The position numbers and the translations under genes were made by a program. DNA of 64,000 nt from Zasmidium citrigriseum (taxonomy: Eukaryota > Ascomycota > Dothideomycetes > Mycosphaerellales > Mycosphaerellaceae): positions 310,001 through 374,000 of the forward strand of contig NHNW01000043.1 of assembly GCA_002786025.1 (NCBI GenBank). Direction: 5' to 3'. Positions 1 to 10,897 of the stretch are shown here, in pieces; position 1 is the stretch's first letter, and each line of letters begins with the position of its first letter. The notes below the pieces were generated by a model. The model searched no databases, was not told where the DNA came from, and saw only the letters and a program-made list of their open reading frames with translations.

Positions 1-3000
1 GCTCAACGAAGACGTCGTCGACTTCCTCAAACCCTCCACCGAGAAGAACGTCCCCAAGATCGACATCGCCATCGCCAAGCGCTGGCCCGACGCTCATGAG
101 GTCCGTCGCGCCGACGAGGCCAGTCCTCTGCCGCAGAGCACTTTCACCAAGCCGAAGAGGAGGAAGGGACTCACGGTGAGCTTTGTCAAGACGCTGCCAG
201 AGATTATTGGCGAGGGCGGCGATGATGCGGCGGATCCGCCGAGGGAGATTTCGAGGTTGAAGGCTATGGTGAGTAGGAGTGTTTCGGATAGGAAACCTGG
301 ATCTACGGACTTTGGACGAGGAGGACCGAGGTCGCCGCCTTTGCAGCAGGTGCGAGAACAACAGCCACCGCCGAAAGCTAGTCAGGACGATGAGGAGGAT
401 TTCGTGCCTCAGCCTGTTAGGAGGGTGCAGACGTCACATAATGAGTTCTCGCCGCCGGTGCAGAGGAAGCATGCTTCACCACCGCTAGGTCCGGCACATG
501 CTCATAAGCCGAGTTTCGGGAGGACTCCGACGGGCTTTGGGGATCAGGATATGGAGCATGAAACGCCGCTGGACACCCCTGTTGATAGGCTGGATGCCAT
601 TATGGGGAGATTCAACATGCAGGAGGCTGAGAGGCCGAGCTCAAGAGAGCGTCCCACTGTTGTGACGACTTTCGACGATAGCAGGCAGGATCCAGGACCT
701 ATCAGTGGGCATCCAGATATGCGTTCGAAGAAGCCTTATGCCGGACTTTCTCCCAAAGATGCAGCATCGCCAGTGGCCCAGAAGCGAAGGGAGATGAGCG
801 TCAATGAAGGGATGATGTTCAGGCGAGCGAGCATGCTGATTCAGAAAGGAGACGAGGAAGACGAAGACAGTCCACCACAGAGCGGACAATATGCGCCGCC
901 ACAGCCTGGATTCCAACAGCCTATGCTCGCAGCACAACAGTCCAATTCTTCTTCAGTTGGCACAAGCCAACCAGAACTTTTCTCGCCTCCAGATTCTGGT
1001 CTGACGCCTGAGACAGCCATTACACCTGGCAGCTTCAATCCATTCGACGATCCGAAATACGTTAAACGCCATTCTCGGGAGACTGCGCCGGAACAGATCC
1101 CACAACTACAACCGCAATCGTTACGACAGACAGCAAGGCCACAGCGCTCGCAGCAGCCAGCAGATCCTTATCAGTACCCGCAAAGGAATGCCTCGAGAGA
1201 ACACATTCAAGCTTCACGAAATGCCTCTTCATCTGAGTATCGAGTACCTCAAATCTCGGCGCCACAGCCTCAAGACCACCAGAGGGTGTCATCCCGCGAT
1301 GGTGGGTATATGCGTGCCATGCAACCGCCGGAAGGAGACTTCAATCCTTCGAGAGCTGCGCCAGTTCCATCACAGTCGCAGAATATGCGAGTACCTTCGG
1401 ACACTTCGTCTCGGGATCGATCAAGATCGCCTGGCCTACGAGATCGCTTGTTTGAATCTGCGGCAGCTTTGGAAAGGCTGGAGTCGGACAGGTCAGATCG
1501 GTTGGAGAAGCCTACAATGTTCACTCGGCCCAATGGCTCCTCAACCAGTATCAACATGTTTGCGCCGAGCGCACCGCATTCACGGACTGGCTCGAGAGAT
1601 GGCACATCTTCTCCAAAACTACTTCAGCCGACCGTTTCTGGATCACAACAGCCACCGTCTCCGCGATTTCAGAGCCCATCATACAGCCAGAGTCCGCAGA
1701 ACCAGAGTCCTCGCTCCTCACTGCTTGGTCCTGGTAGAGGCGCCGTATCTCCGTCTGGACCATCTCCGAGACCACGGGCAAGCCCAGAAGAATACTTCTC
1801 GGCGCCGAAAGTCAGTCAATCACAGGCAGTGAGATCTCCAGCTGCGCAGCTCCGCCAGGAGGACGCGGAACGGCCTGGGTCTTCTCAATCAAATCACTCG
1901 TCTGGTCGACCAGCTGTATCCCCATTGCCGCCTGAACATGGCAATCCCGCTGCAGATGCTGCCTTTGCAGACTTCGCAGGTCGTGTAGCGCACATGAAGG
2001 GAGTGTTCAGACTCACGGCAGAGAAAGAACAGCCTAGCGAACGATGCACCCCGGACATGTGGCTTAGAGCAGGACTTTGGTGGTATCTGAAGGGAAAGGC
2101 TGGTCTCGAGCAAATGCTCCAGCAGCGGAGACCTGACGACCGACGAGAGCTGCTTACCCAAGCGCATGTGGATCTTGCGAAGGCTTGGTGGATTCTCTCA
2201 GATCCCTTGGAGCCGTATGACTCCATGGGAGAGCCAAGTCCTCAGAGTTCACGTTCTGGCGAGGACCTCAATTCGTCTTTGAGGCGGTCTGTCGCAGCGA
2301 TGCGGAATCATCTCAAGTCTTTGTCTTTGTCGATGGCCAGGAACCATGTGCTACCACCGACTCAGTCACTCATACAAGGGCAGGACACCCGGATCTGGCT
2401 GGACTATCCGCGCTTCACTCCAGATGCTGCAGCAGTTCTGAGCGGCAATGCTCGCAACTCTGTGCTGATGGACGAGGCAGCGCCCGTCGTTGATCCTTAC
2501 CAGATGATGCCGCTCAGTGATACTCGGGAGACATTCTGCTATGGACGATTCCCTGTAGAGGTCTACCTGAATACTGAAGATGCAGATACCGATCGAGTCG
2601 TGCTCCCTTGCATGATGACGGTCTTGAGAGGAAGGAAAGATTATCAGACAAGCCTCGCAATTGCCAGCCAGAACAGTCTTGTCAACATCCGGATCTCGCC
2701 GAAACAGAACGACAAGAGATCGTTGACATGGTCTGATGTTTCCTGGAAAGCAAGCTCATTTGGCCTGTCTATCCGATTACCTCGAGGATTCGACCTGAGC
2801 GTCCGCATGCAGGAGCGTGACTTCCGCGCTGTCTGGAACCTGTCCGAGTACGCCCGCAAAGTGGAAAAGAGCCTGCGCGCCGAGCCAGACGAGAAGGTGG
2901 TACACGAATCTCGCCTTGCAGAACTGCAGTATGCCGACTCTTCCAACTCAAGCGCTTTCCCACCGGACAAGATCAAAGGATGTATTGCGATCGTCTACGA

Positions 3001-4279
3001 GAAGACTGCCTCACATACGGACGGCAGCGGCACGCGTAAGGTGCACCGTGGGTTCCGCATGCTGCTGATCACGGATTCGGGACACAAGACGCTCAGCAGC
3101 GCCAGCCATGAGGTTTGTCGACGCTCGCCTCTGTTCTTTGAGTATTTGACGGACTCCTCAGCCAATGGACAGACTGCGATGGTGATCCGCGTTCGTGAAG
3201 AGAATAGGCAGGTCAGGATGCTGCTGGTGTTCCCGGACATGCAAAGCAGGCAGGCTTTGTATGATGTGCTCAACGGCCTGACTGTTGGACCCGACGAGAC
3301 GATCGTGGGACGGATGTCTCTCACGAGTCTGAGCATCGAGCCCGCATCCCAGTCTGAAGGCTTCTCAGGTTCAGGCCACGCTGCATTGCAGGGCATGCAG
3401 TGGCAAAAGCTAGGCGTCACCAACTATGTGTCGGACGATCCAAACAGCAGAATAGCACAGACCGTTCAGTCCGAGAGCCTCCGCATCGTCGCGAGGCACG
3501 CTACTGGATGTATTACGGATCGGCTGAACCTGGGCAAAGGCGAGCTGTTCTTGCGCTTGCCCGTGACAGCTTCGCCTACTGTTCAAATCCTGCGAGAGCC
3601 ACAAGAGGATTTGACCATGTCCATCGACACAAGGCATTCCCCACAAGAGATTGCGAACGGATGTGGACAACTGCTGCAAACCATCATGCAGCAGCAGACG
3701 ATCCGGACCTTCACTTTTGCCAGTCAGCCTGATCTCCACGCTTTCCAAGCAGCGATTACTGGCTTCACTGTTCGATTTGATGGCATAGCCAGCACACTTG
3801 GCATCGCTCGCCGGCGAATGGTTGTCCCGATCTACAAGAAGTGGGAGGCTTTGAACGTACGACTCCAAATCGTATCGCAAGGAGGAGTTGTGCAGCTCAT
3901 TGCCTTCATGGAGGAGTTCAGCCACGCCGATGCTCTTTGCTTCCAAGTCAAGTCGACCGATGTTTTCGAAAGCATCAAAGGCGACAACAAGAACAAGAAA
4001 TGGGGCGTCAAGCTCGTGGATGCCAAGTTCTCCCTCCCCAGCGAGGAAGAAGACGATAAACTGAAGAGACGCTTCATCAACCTCGAAGGCCTTGAATACG
4101 CCTCGGAGCATGATGATATTACGGTAGGGTTTGAGACGGAGCAAGGTAAGTTTCCTGTGATTAGAAACAACTCGACTGGCTCGGACTGACTCTTCTTTCC
4201 AGACCGCGATCGGTTCGCTCAAGCCCTGCCTGCTGCCACGAGTGTTTCTCGTGGCATCACACTCAAGCGACGCATATGA
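1..4279 (+). CDS. large Ser/Pro/Gln-rich conserved fungal protein, 5'-truncated
   Basis: The frame is open from base 2, so the true start lies left of the window; the GTG at 176 is only the first alternative start codon. An intron at 4146-4202 (GTAAGT..CCAG) is supported because the frame otherwise stops at 4189 in poor sequence, whereas exon 4203-4279 continues in frame to a TGA and ends in a basic tail (LKRRI). About 1,406 residues are visible. The first ~640 are low-complexity, with many Ser-Pro and Gln runs and phosphorylation-like RxxS sites, and look disordered. From about base 1,950 the sequence is globular: first a Trp-rich helical segment (WLRAGLWWYLKGKAGLEQ), then mixed beta-type segments that could include PH-like folds. 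I do not recognise the family. Similar architecture is seen in fungal cortical or signalling scaffolds, but that is only an analogy. Confidence 0.85.
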
Positions 4280-4677
4280 TACGATGTGAACGACCGACTC
4301 TCTCAACAAAAACCATCGCTTGCTGCTTTTCTTTGCACATACTCATCCTGCATTATACCGCTTGCACCCAACCACGCTTCTGGCCCGGCGTCTGGAGCTG
4401 TCTCTGATGAGAAAATTGAAGCGTTTTGTTAAATAGAAGGGACTGGATGTTCGGCAGAATGCTGGACCGGGCGAGCTCTGCGCCCTACGGAATCGACAGG
4501 TGAGGTCACACGAGCGAAGTGGGATGAATGGTGGGGCGGCGGGAACTGCAAGGTACCCTCGAGACAAGCAGGACGAGCACGACAAATCAGCAAATTGTTC
4601 CGCCTCTCCCGCCAGAGATTTAGTTCCCTCCTCTTTCTTCCTTCTTGTTCTCACACAGCAACATATTCCCTTCTGAA
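4280..4677. other. intergenic, 398 bp
   Basis: Between the first gene's stop and the next ATG. The last ~60 bases are pyrimidine-rich (CCTCCTCTTTCTTCCTTC) and end in AACATATTCCCTTCTGAA before the ATG, a typical fungal promoter/5'UTR look. No other gene seen. Confidence 0.5.
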
Positions 4678-5958
4678 ATGGCTCCTAACAACGCAGAAAA
4701 GAACGACATCTCCGTCCCCGAATCCTCAAACCCCTCCAACCTCTCCCTCTCGACTCTGGGTATCCACGCCGACGACCCAATCAACTACTACCAAGATGTC
4801 GCTCCCGCAATGCACGTCTCGACCACGTTCCGCTACAACTCCGACCCCGACAAACTCAAACCCGAGCACGAGATCGAAATCGCCGACTTCTTCCCTCCCG
4901 GAGGCCCCATTCGCGGCGACGCTCATATATACTCTCGTCTTACCGCACCGAATGCCAGTCGGCTTGAGTTGATCCTCAGCCAACTCCTCCAGGCGCCTTG
5001 CCTTACGTACAGCTCTGGTCTCTCGGCTTTCCATGCAATCCTTGTATGGTTGAAACCGAAGGTTGTCGCCATTGGGGCTGGGTACCATGGTTGTCATGGC
5101 GTGCTGAAGGTCTATCAAAAGTTGACCAACTGCAAGATCGTAGACTTGTTCGATGAGAAGAGCTGGGATGAAGCCGGGCTTGGAAAGGGGGATGTGGTTC
5201 ATCTGGAGACTCCAGTGAATCCCACGGGCGTGGCATACAACATCTCTTCTTTCGCGGAGAAGGCACATAAACGAGGAGCGTACCTTACGCTCGACTCGAC
5301 GTTTGCACCGCCTCCTTTGCAGGACCCCTGGAAATGGGGCGTGGATTTCGTAATGCACTCCGGGACGAAGTATTTCGGCGGACACTCGGATATGCTCTGT
5401 GGAGTTGTAGGGATTGGGAAACATCGAGAGGGTTGGGAGAAGGACTACTGGGGGATGTTTGAGGAGAGACTGTTTATGGGCAGTGTGATGGGGAGTTTGG
5501 AGGGGTGGCTTGGGGTGAGGAGCTTGAGGACGCTGGAGCTGAGGGTGAAGAGGCAGAGTGAGAATGCGGAGAAGTTGGTCAAGTTTTTGCAAGAATGCTT
5601 GACGAGCGATCAGGGGGATGAGAACGTCAAGAAAACCGTCTCGAAACTCGAACACGCATCTCTCCAAAAGGGAGACATGTCCTGGCTCACCGCACAAATG
5701 CCCAACGGCTATGGCCCCGTCTTTTGCATCTGGATGAAGAACAAGGAGCTCGCGAAACGGCTGCCGAGTAAGCTGCACTTCTTCCATCATGCGACGAGTT
5801 TGGGTGGTGTGGAGAGTCTGATTGAGTGGAGGAAGATGAGTGATTCCGGGGTGGAACCTGAGTTGTTGAGGGTCAGTGTGGGGATTGAGAATTGGGAGGA
5901 TTTGAGGGCGGATTTGGTTAGGGGGTGTCGGGAGTTGGTGGAGGAGGGGAGGGTTTGA
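4678..5958 (+). CDS. PLP-dependent Cys/Met metabolism enzyme (cystathionine gamma-synthase/lyase family)
   Basis: Single exon, 426 residues. The ATG at 4678 has A at -3 and G at +4; the frame extends upstream only to a TTG at 4645. Fold-type I trans-sulfuration signatures are clear: the cofactor region CLTYSSGLSAFHAIL near residue 110, the PLP-contact stretch LTLDSTFAPP near residues 204-213, and the Schiff-base lysine in HSGTKYFGGHSD (about Lys231). Enzymes of this family cleave or form the C-S bonds of cystathionine, cysteine or methionine in the cytosol. The region before the lysine is WGVDFVMHSGTKYFGGHSDMLCG, and the C-terminal half holds an ATSLGGVESLIEWR segment that matches the family's substrate loop. 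It resembles the less studied fungal branch (budding yeast YHR112C-like) more than the classic gamma-lyase, so the exact substrate is not assigned. The ORF is intact and shows no RIP. Confidence 0.88.
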   Translation: MAPNNAEKNDISVPESSNPSNLSLSTLGIHADDPINYYQDVAPAMHVSTTFRYNSDPDKLKPEHEIEIADFFPPGGPIRGDAHIYSRLTAPNASRLELILSQLLQAPCLTYSSGLSAFHAILVWLKPKVVAIGAGYHGCHGVLKVYQKLTNCKIVDLFDEKSWDEAGLGKGDVVHLETPVNPTGVAYNISSFAEKAHKRGAYLTLDSTFAPPPLQDPWKWGVDFVMHSGTKYFGGHSDMLCGVVGIGKHREGWEKDYWGMFEERLFMGSVMGSLEGWLGVRSLRTLELRVKRQSENAEKLVKFLQECLTSDQGDENVKKTVSKLEHASLQKGDMSWLTAQMPNGYGPVFCIWMKNKELAKRLPSKLHFFHHATSLGGVESLIEWRKMSDSGVEPELLRVSVGIENWEDLRADLVRGCRELVEEGRV

Positions 5959-6546
5959 CAGGGGGAAGGGGAAGGATTGAGTGTGACGAGCGGATGAAGG
6001 GTGAGGACGAGGATTGGGGGTACGAGAGATGGGAAAGGTATGTTATGGAACCTTAGCCGTTGATGAGCTGATGAGTATAGATTCCGATATAGATGGATAA
6101 ATCACGATCGAAATGGATATTACTGAACGCCACCTATTTTCATGAATGGAAAGGTATGCCATGTGGATTCTAGGATCGATGGACTGATGGCGCAGATTCA
6201 GAACACCATCGAAGTGAATCCCTCTCCTCGCCGCAAGTTTTTCGAAGCTCGTCGCAGAGCGCTTCCCATTCCAGGAAAGGTGTATTATATGTATCTGTGA
6301 GGCCCGAAGGAGCTCGAACTCAACCCCAGCAGCCGCCTTTGTGGCTGTGTACAAGTTGTCGATCGATCTGCGCCTCAATTCTCCGAGGCGTTCTTGTTCT
6401 TCTGCTCAACCCCTCCACGCGATTTCGCAACAACTTGTCTCTCGAGAGGACCTGATCACCTTGACGAACGCCCCAGCTGGACGTTCTCTTGCGGAGACTC
6501 GTGAGGACACAGAGAGGATTGGAGATTGTCAGCGTTCTGGAGAGAA
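5959..6546. other. intergenic, 588 bp
   Basis: Holds the 3' region of the PLP enzyme and the 5' region of the HET gene. The short ORFs here look non-coding. Nothing else recognised. Confidence 0.45.
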
Positions 6547-8463
6547 ATGCCTGACAACATATTGTGCGACGAATGCGAACACCTCCTCACAACAACATCC
6601 GGCCAGCGACGTTTGGATCGCTCGAATCGTAGCCATGCTCTGGACGAACCGGCAAGACTCGGCTGCCCGCTTTGCGTCTTCTTACTGGATGTCATCGACC
6701 CGGTGCTCAGTAAAAAGTCCGTTAGCTTCGTCAGGATCAGACTATCGAAGTCCTTGGAGTGCCTCAAAATCTACGTCGACCGCGGCAAGTATGCGTCCAG
6801 AGCATCGATCTCCTCTGCGATTGTGGATCGCGAGCTCACGGTCGTAGCGCCGACCTGGACATATCGGCTGGCAGTGGTCTCCGGACATACACCGCTGTCC
6901 CTCACCGGGCGAGCGGTTCCGCCAGACGTGGATTTCGAAGTATGTCGTCGATGGGTTGATCAATGTGTTGAAGGGCATCATGACTGCGTGGGCGATGTTG
7001 AAACTGATCTGCCGACCCGGTTGATCAAGATCGGTTCTTCCGAGAACGGGATATCGCTCAAATTGACAGAACCCTCGAAAGGCACCACGGGAAAGTATTT
7101 GGCACTCAGCCATTGCTGGGGCGACAGCAACCCACCGATAACGACTCGCAAGAACTTGGAGAGGCGGCGTCGTCACATGAACTTCGAAATGCTACCCAGA
7201 ACATTTCAAGATGCAGTCACGGCCACGGTGGCGTTGGGCTATCAATATCTCTGGATCGACTCGCTTTGCATCGTGCAGGATGACAAGGCAGACTGGCTTG
7301 CGGAATGCCCGAAAATGCTCGCTACGTATTCGAATGCCCATGTCACCATAGCTGGACCTGCAGCAGAGGACTGCGACTCGGGCTTCCTCTGGCCTCGGGA
7401 TCTTGATACAGAAGGCCACGATATAACATTCCATGTCGGCAAACATCCCTCTACTCACCTCAAAGTTGTTCAACTGGAGGACGGACACCAGGGAGCGCTG
7501 AACTTGGCGCCGGACTCAGCCCTGTCTGGTCGGGCCTGGGTTCTCCAAGAACGTCTCATGTCTCCACGAGTTCTATATTTCGGACCGGACCAAATGTACT
7601 TTGAATGTCGCACGGCTGTTGCTCGTGAGGGGCTCTGTGATCACTCAACAAGTACTCCCAGCTGGCCGGACGGATTTCCCAAAGATGTGCTCAGCCTGAC
7701 GGGAACCGACTTCATCGACTCCTGGTACGAACTTGTGGGAGAGTACTCGGCTCGGTACCTTACTTACGCCATGGATACTCTACCTGCAATCTCTGGCCTG
7801 GTCGACCTTTATAAGCCACGGTTGGAAGATGAATACTGTCTCGGACTATGGAAGCGCGATTTTGTCCGTGGGATGCACTGGTCTCGAGCGCAGGGCGCGT
7901 TCTTCCAACGCAGCGAAATATCTTCCACAGAGCACCTTCCTTCATGGACTTGGGCGTCATGCAACTTTGAGGTCAACTATGCTCTCTGGACACACTGGCT
8001 CGAGCCTTGCGTGAAGATAATCCATACTGAAGAAGATCCTGATTACATTGGCCGGGGCCGAAAGCCCACGGCCATGGGCCTTTTGCTTCAAGGGAGGTTG
8101 AAACAAGCTCGCATGGATATTAGCCACTATTACGACGACCTGCGAATCACCATTAGTGATCCACACCATGGAATTCAGCTTGCTACTGGTGAGCTGGACG
8201 GACCTTTGTATCCCCATCATCCACGAGAGCGTTTGATAGCTATGGAGGCCTTCTCCAACACGAGAATCACATGCCTCTATCTTTCAGTAGGAGCAAGTGA
8301 GGGCGTCGCAGGTCGGCGAATGTTACTCCTCAAGCCCGTCGATTTCGGGTCGGCGGTACCTACATATCGACGGATTGGCATCGTTGGCGCGAATTCGAGC
8401 CATCCTGAATATCCGAAGGGAGCAGACTGGTTTCTTGATGTTGAGCCTACGACTCTACGCTGA
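6547..8463 (+). CDS. HET-domain (heterokaryon incompatibility) protein
   Basis: Single exon, 638 residues, ATG at 6547; the frame opens 21 bases earlier at a TTG. The N-terminus has paired cysteines (ILCDECEHLL and LGCPLCVFLL), as is common upstream of HET domains. The three HET blocks follow in order: YLALSHCWG (about residue 183), then LPRTFQDAV and YLWIDSLCIVQDD (about 217-246), then the later GRAWVLQERLMSPRVLYF block (about 325-342). HET domains mediate non-self recognition and programmed cell death after incompatible hyphal fusion, and related TIR-like folds may act as NADases. The ORF is full length for the family. No partner gene (NACHT/NLR, HeLo) is visible next to it, so its trigger is unknown. 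Confidence 0.92.
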   Translation: MPDNILCDECEHLLTTTSGQRRLDRSNRSHALDEPARLGCPLCVFLLDVIDPVLSKKSVSFVRIRLSKSLECLKIYVDRGKYASRASISSAIVDRELTVVAPTWTYRLAVVSGHTPLSLTGRAVPPDVDFEVCRRWVDQCVEGHHDCVGDVETDLPTRLIKIGSSENGISLKLTEPSKGTTGKYLALSHCWGDSNPPITTRKNLERRRRHMNFEMLPRTFQDAVTATVALGYQYLWIDSLCIVQDDKADWLAECPKMLATYSNAHVTIAGPAAEDCDSGFLWPRDLDTEGHDITFHVGKHPSTHLKVVQLEDGHQGALNLAPDSALSGRAWVLQERLMSPRVLYFGPDQMYFECRTAVAREGLCDHSTSTPSWPDGFPKDVLSLTGTDFIDSWYELVGEYSARYLTYAMDTLPAISGLVDLYKPRLEDEYCLGLWKRDFVRGMHWSRAQGAFFQRSEISSTEHLPSWTWASCNFEVNYALWTHWLEPCVKIIHTEEDPDYIGRGRKPTAMGLLLQGRLKQARMDISHYYDDLRITISDPHHGIQLATGELDGPLYPHHPRERLIAMEAFSNTRITCLYLSVGASEGVAGRRMLLLKPVDFGSAVPTYRRIGIVGANSSHPEYPKGADWFLDVEPTTLR

Positions 8464-8825
8464 GTTTGATCACAAGTGTACGATTGTTAATGACAGTTTT
8501 GCGAACGCTCACGCAAATTTGGTCGTTTGGTCCGACCAGCGAAGCCTGCTTCTTCATTGCACGGAGTTTGACACACGCACACAAACACTATTTCCTGGTC
8601 GGGTGAGCAGAAAATGGTGTTACGAGTCTCCATTCCGGCAAGACAAAGCATCATGTGCGTTGAACAGAGACCTGTCAGCACAACAAGAACGCTTGCGGAA
8701 TTCGGAACATGCATCAGGTTTCTGGAATGGAAGCCTTGATGTATGGTATAAAGACCGTGTCTTATGCCTTTCGGCCAGAGAATCTCACACACTACAGTTT
8801 CTGGATCTATCACTCGATCGTCAAT
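8464..8825. other. intergenic, 362 bp
   Basis: Presumed promoter of the first small secreted protein gene. A TATA-like GTATAAAG lies about 80 bp upstream of the ATG at 8826. No further gene recognised. Confidence 0.4.
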
Positions 8826-9198
8826 ATGAGAGCTTTCGCCACGATTCTCATCGCCGTCTTTGGGACTTCTGTCCTGGCTATGCCAACGGAAAGGTCCTAC
8901 GGCGTCTCTGTGAGTACCTTCTTTGCGGCGTCAAGGACTTCCGCGATCTCGACTGACGATGAGCACAGGAATGCGTCTTCACCCCCAACGGTCTTCAAAT
9001 TTGCGTCGACAAGAGCAAGAGTAGCCCGGGCTCTGTTCACGGGCCCCAATGCTCCACCTACGAGCCGGTATGTCTTCATGGCTTTCGGGAATTTGAACGC
9101 AGGTACTGATTTGGTTTGTGCAGTGTAAGAAGAGCGGAAACTACTGTTACTGGTACAGCGCCGTGAACGATCCGAATGTGAAGGCGCACTGTACATAG
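8826..9198 (+). CDS. small secreted cysteine-rich protein, copy 1
   Basis: Three exons: 8826-8909, 8969-9067, 9124-9198 (introns GTGAGT..ACAG, 59 bp, and GTATGT..GCAG, 56 bp), giving 85 residues. Exon 1 encodes a signal peptide (MRAFATILIAVFGTSVLA, then MPTERS). The mature part has six cysteines at about 30, 40, 56, 62, 69 and 84, spaced C-x9-C-x15-C-x5-C-x6-C-x14-C, and ends in Cys-Thr. Both introns fall at codon boundaries, and the second ends immediately before the fourth cysteine. Two downstream genes share size, intron positions and cysteine spacing, which is the main evidence that all three are real. Six cysteines suggest three disulphides. Size, secretion and tandem copies fit candidate effectors or antimicrobial proteins, but no known family was recognised. 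Confidence 0.8.
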
Positions 9199-9370
9199 GC
9201 ATGGCACAGAGAGAGCTCTGACTGCTGGGATTTGTGCGTGGGGGAAGCATGATGACCATAATGTGCTTCCTACGACGCATCGAGATCTGCAGGTCAGACA
9301 TAAAACGAGTTCCCTGCCCATCACTTTAGCATCGTTATTGTCTATTGAGTCTCGTCTCGTTGCCGCAGCG

Positions 9371-9738
9371 ATGGAAGTTCTCTTCAAGGTTGCGTTTATT
9401 CTTTTCAGCGGCTTCAGCTTCGCTTTGCCAGCATTCCGGCCGAACGACACGGAGGAGTCAGTGAGTACTTGAGTCACTAAAGCAGCTAGATGGAACACCG
9501 ATCACTGATATGACCGAGTACTGCACCTTGAACAGCCCAGGTGACTTTCCCATGTGCATCGACCCAGACGCAAGCAGTCCGACCTACATTCGCGGAATTT
9601 ACTGCGCCCCTGGGGAACCTGTACTACTTCTCCGTGCCCTGAAGTTGATCCAGACTGACTCGTGAGGCTCAGTGTACAAGCGAGGGAAACGATTGTTGGT
9701 TCGTACGGGATGGGAACGAGCGAGCTCATTGCACATGA
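9371..9738 (+). CDS. small secreted cysteine-rich protein, copy 2
   Basis: Three exons: 9371-9460, 9519-9620, 9673-9738, giving 85 residues. The signal peptide is MEVLFKVAFILFSGFSFA. The mature part has six cysteines at about 32, 43, 59, 65, 72 and 84 (C-x10-C-x15-C-x5-C-x6-C-x11-C). Exon 3 (CTSEGNDCWF..AHCT) closely parallels exon 3 of copy 1 (CKKSGNYCYW..AHCT). Intron 1 (9461-9518) starts GTGAGT and ends CCGAG; intron 2 (9621-9672) starts GTACTA, a weaker donor, and ends CTCAG with a CTGAC branch point. The gene begins 172 bp after copy 1 ends, in the same orientation, so it is a tandem duplicate. Divergence between copies is high except at Cys, Gly-Asn and the Cys-Thr end, suggesting fast evolution. 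Confidence 0.75.
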
Positions 9739-10011
9739 TCAGCCGGACTGGACGTAATATGTGGAGATGGTAACGATTCGGTGACGAGCTATCAAGCAAA
9801 CAGTCCAACACATGTACAGTAACGTGGGCCCGTATGACCACATGACGGGATGGTTCAACGATGCTCATGCGTCTCACACAGGTCGCAGAGACGTACGAAC
9901 GTCCACGTGGGCTTGTTTGCTAACCTCGTGGCGACTCAATGTTCCTCCAAGCCAGTTCTACTTCGAAGGAGGCACTTCGACTGGTTCAGGTCAACCTTGG
10001 AGACTTTACTC

Positions 10012-10091
10012 ATGGGCTCGATCTGAGCTGCAGTTTGCTTGATGCTGGCTTAGCGATGCCAGCTTGGCGAGAGAAGATCACATTCTCATCG
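10012..10091 (+). pseudogene. probable decayed copy of the secreted protein family (exon 1 remnant)
   Basis: An ATG at 10012 opens a hydrophobic stretch that has a TGA in frame. After a frame change it runs into AGLAMPAWREK, matching the signal-peptide end and first mature residues of copies 1 and 3 (VLAMPTERS, GLAMPVANP). It lies between copies 2 and 3 in the same orientation. No convincing exon 2 or 3 was found downstream. The call rests on position and the short LAMP-type junction, so it stays tentative. Confidence 0.33.
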
Positions 10092-10194
10092 GAGTGGCCT
10101 GGCTGTACGCAATGGCCTGGATTGCTCTGCTGGCTATAAGTGCTGGTCGAGGTGTGTGTTGGATGGTGTGAAGTAAAGAAACTTTTGGTCAATC

Positions 10195-10569
10195 ATGAGG
10201 CTCGCCATCTCAGCATCGATATCTTCGCTGGTTGTTGGAGGTCTGGCGATGCCAGTGGCCAACCCAGGAGCATACATACTGTCTGTGAGTACAGCGAGGA
10301 TCACTTAGTAGGAGGTAAAGGCACTGATTCTCGACTAGCAATGTGGCATTGACACTGCGGGCGAGTCCGTCTGCATTTGGCCTGGACAAGGTCCGACACC
10401 GACTGTCATAGCAGTCCCATGCGATCCCAATGCGCTTGTAGGTCGATCTCTTGAGATCTTACCAGTATACGGAGAGATTTTGATCACGATCCAGTGCACG
10501 GCGCCAGGAAACGATTGTACTATCAGAGTCTACGATGGAGACGACACGACATATGCGAATTGCACTTGA
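10195..10569 (+). CDS. small secreted cysteine-rich protein, copy 3
   Basis: Three exons: 10195-10284, 10339-10437, 10495-10569, giving 87 residues. The signal peptide is MRLAISASISSLVVGGLA followed by MPVANPGAY. Six cysteines lie at about 32, 42, 58, 64, 71 and 86 (C-x9-C-x15-C-x5-C-x6-C-x14-C), the same spacing as copy 1, and the protein again ends Cys-Thr. Introns are GTGAGT..CTAG (54 bp) and GTAGGT..CCAG (57 bp), at the same codon-boundary positions as in the other copies. Exon 3 begins CTAPGNDC, sharing the C-x3-GN-x-C core. Outside the cysteine skeleton the sequence differs strongly from the other two, which argues for old or rapidly diverging duplicates. Confidence 0.77.
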
Positions 10570-10897
10570 TCTCGAAGCTTCAGCAATATGGCCTTGTAGA
10601 GTCTGTTGAGAATACGTGCCAGCGGTGCAATTATTTGCTCTTTCACCAAATCTTTGGGCCGAATAGAGACTCTGCATACATTGACAATGAAGACAAGCAT
10701 GTTTCGTTATGAAGAGACTTCCAGCCGCTGCTCTATCGTTTCGACTCTTTGTCTCGGATCGACAGGCTGTTTCTGGTCAGCTGTATCGACATGTGAAGGA
10801 ACAATGTACGATGCCAGCAAATCAAAGGTTAGGGGATATATGATCTTGCGAGGCTTGATGCAAGACGCTTCATCTTTCGGACCAATCTCGAATCTAA

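Noticed and set aside
176..178. Start codon of the first gene
   Set aside because: It is GTG and the frame is open to the window edge; the gene is simply cut off.
3410..4309. 299-codon minus-strand ORF
   Set aside because: Antisense to the conserved first gene and to its last intron and exon; no recognisable domain.
4726..5790. 354-codon minus-strand ORF
   Set aside because: Antisense shadow of the PLP enzyme, which has all its catalytic motifs on the plus strand.
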